From Prevotella sp. (GTDB taxonomy: Bacteria > Bacteroidota > Bacteroidia > Bacteroidales > Dysgonomonadaceae): a stretch of DNA of 6,481 nucleotides. Numbering within the stretch: the stretch's first letter is position 1; every line of letters begins with the position of its first letter. This document shows, one piece after another, positions 6,247-6,481 of this stretch. Where the stretch lies: positions 1 to 6,481 of the forward strand of contig JAISES010000390.1 in NCBI GenBank assembly GCA_031263965.1. The letters run 5' to 3'. The notes below the pieces were generated by a model. That model ran no database searches, was not told the origin of the DNA, and saw only the letters and a list, made by a program, of their open reading frames with translations. The position numbers were made by a program, and so were the translations under genes.

Positions 6247-6370
6247 GTTGGTTCTTTGATAGGAAGCGTATCCAGTGGATATAAAAATCCCTTAACGCAA
6301 TATCTTTATAACAATATAAAGGCTTTATTCGTTTGTATTCGTTTGTGTTGTCCAGTTGTATCAATAGCAC

Positions 6371-6402
6371 AAAGCCCGTCCTAAACTAATAGAACGGGCT
6401 TT
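6371..6402 (-). terminator. Intrinsic terminator of the rRNA operon
   Basis: About 10 nt past the 5S 3' end, AAAGCCCGTTC and GGACGGGCTTT (minus strand) form an 11-bp stem with a 10-nt loop. The stem has a U-G wobble in the minus-strand RNA, but the plus-strand RNA would have a C-A mismatch there, so the hairpin is better in the rRNA direction. The U-tract on that side is short (TTT, then GTG), while the plus side has TTTTGCTTT. It may work in both directions. Confidence 0.75.
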
Positions 6403-6412
6403 TGCTTTAAAA

Positions 6413-6481
6413 CGGCGGCAACCTACTCTCCCACATGTACGCAGTACCATCGGCACGACCGGGCTTAACTTCTCTGTTCGG
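6413..6481 (-). rRNA. rrf: 5S ribosomal RNA, 3' part (cut by the window edge)
   Basis: On the minus strand the sequence beginning CCGAACAGAGAAGTTAAGC is the conserved helix/loop region of bacterial 5S rRNA. It is followed by CGTGCCGATGGTACTGC and GGTGGGAGAGTAGG and ends near GCCGCCG. About 69 nt of an expected 110-120 are present; the 5' part lies beyond 6481. The 3' end is set by the usual terminal GCCGCC-type sequence and could be off by a few bases. The gene is the last of an rRNA operon, with a terminator directly behind it. Confidence 0.93.

Larger units (their letters stand above)
6121..6370. other. Spacer between glgB and the rRNA terminator
   Basis: I see no gene in these 250 bases. 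The glgB-side half is the probable glgB leader (6121 to about 6233), which contains a 12-bp palindrome and a possible 21-codon upstream reading frame (6209 to 6144, minus strand). The other half has a short hairpin, 6304-6310 with 6315-6321 (CTTTATA/TATAAAG, 4-nt loop). It also has a tandem 10-bp repeat ATTCGTTTGT (6327-6336 and 6337-6346) and a small inverted repeat TATCC-AGT-GGATA (6269-6281). Confidence 0.5.

Noticed and set aside
6193..6384. 63-codon open frame on the plus strand
   Set aside because: It overlaps the glgB promoter, low-complexity AT-rich spacer and the rRNA terminator stem; the translation looks random.

Overview
The window looks like a chromosomal, housekeeping stretch from a member of the Bacteroidota, probably Bacteroidales. 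The evidence is promoters of the TAnnTTTG (-7) type, no clear Shine-Dalgarno sequences, a tRNA gene without an encoded CCA, AT-rich spacers, and a eukaryote-like branching enzyme of the kind known from this phylum. A genus cannot be fixed from the sequence alone; something close to Dysgonomonas or Parabacteroides is a guess.

Layout from left to right. Positions 1-85 hold no recognisable gene but carry G-rich and C-rich repeated boxes in palindromic arrangement. A tRNA with a CAU anticodon follows on the minus strand (143-216), with its own promoter upstream (247-277) and a strong intrinsic terminator (86-125). Next comes a minus-strand pair, purD (1337-2608) and a DUF6427-like multi-pass membrane protein (332-1333), separated by only 3 nt. 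Divergent from purD is tcdA (2727-3491, plus strand), followed by a small two-helix membrane protein (3544-3975). Between that gene and the convergent glgB (4114-6120, minus) lies a 116-bp nested palindromic element. At the right edge is the 3' part of a 5S rRNA gene (6413-6481, minus) with its terminator (6371-6402), so a ribosomal RNA operon ends here and transcription runs toward glgB.

How the genes relate: this is not a single pathway. PurD makes glycinamide ribonucleotide in purine synthesis. TcdA finishes the ct6A37 modification of tRNAs that read ANN codons, and the CAU tRNA in this window has the U36-A37 needed to be such a substrate. GlgB puts alpha-1,6 branches in glycogen. The tRNA, the 5S gene, purD, tcdA and glgB are all core functions. 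No CRISPR array, transposase, toxin-antitoxin pair or defence cassette is present.

The most unusual item is the repeat at 3983-4098. It holds two 26-bp hairpin units in inverted orientation whose stems differ only by compensated base pairs, enclosed by 9-bp terminal inverted repeats. It resembles a REP- or MITE-type dispersed element and may also serve as a boundary between convergent genes. I see no convincing new multi-gene system.
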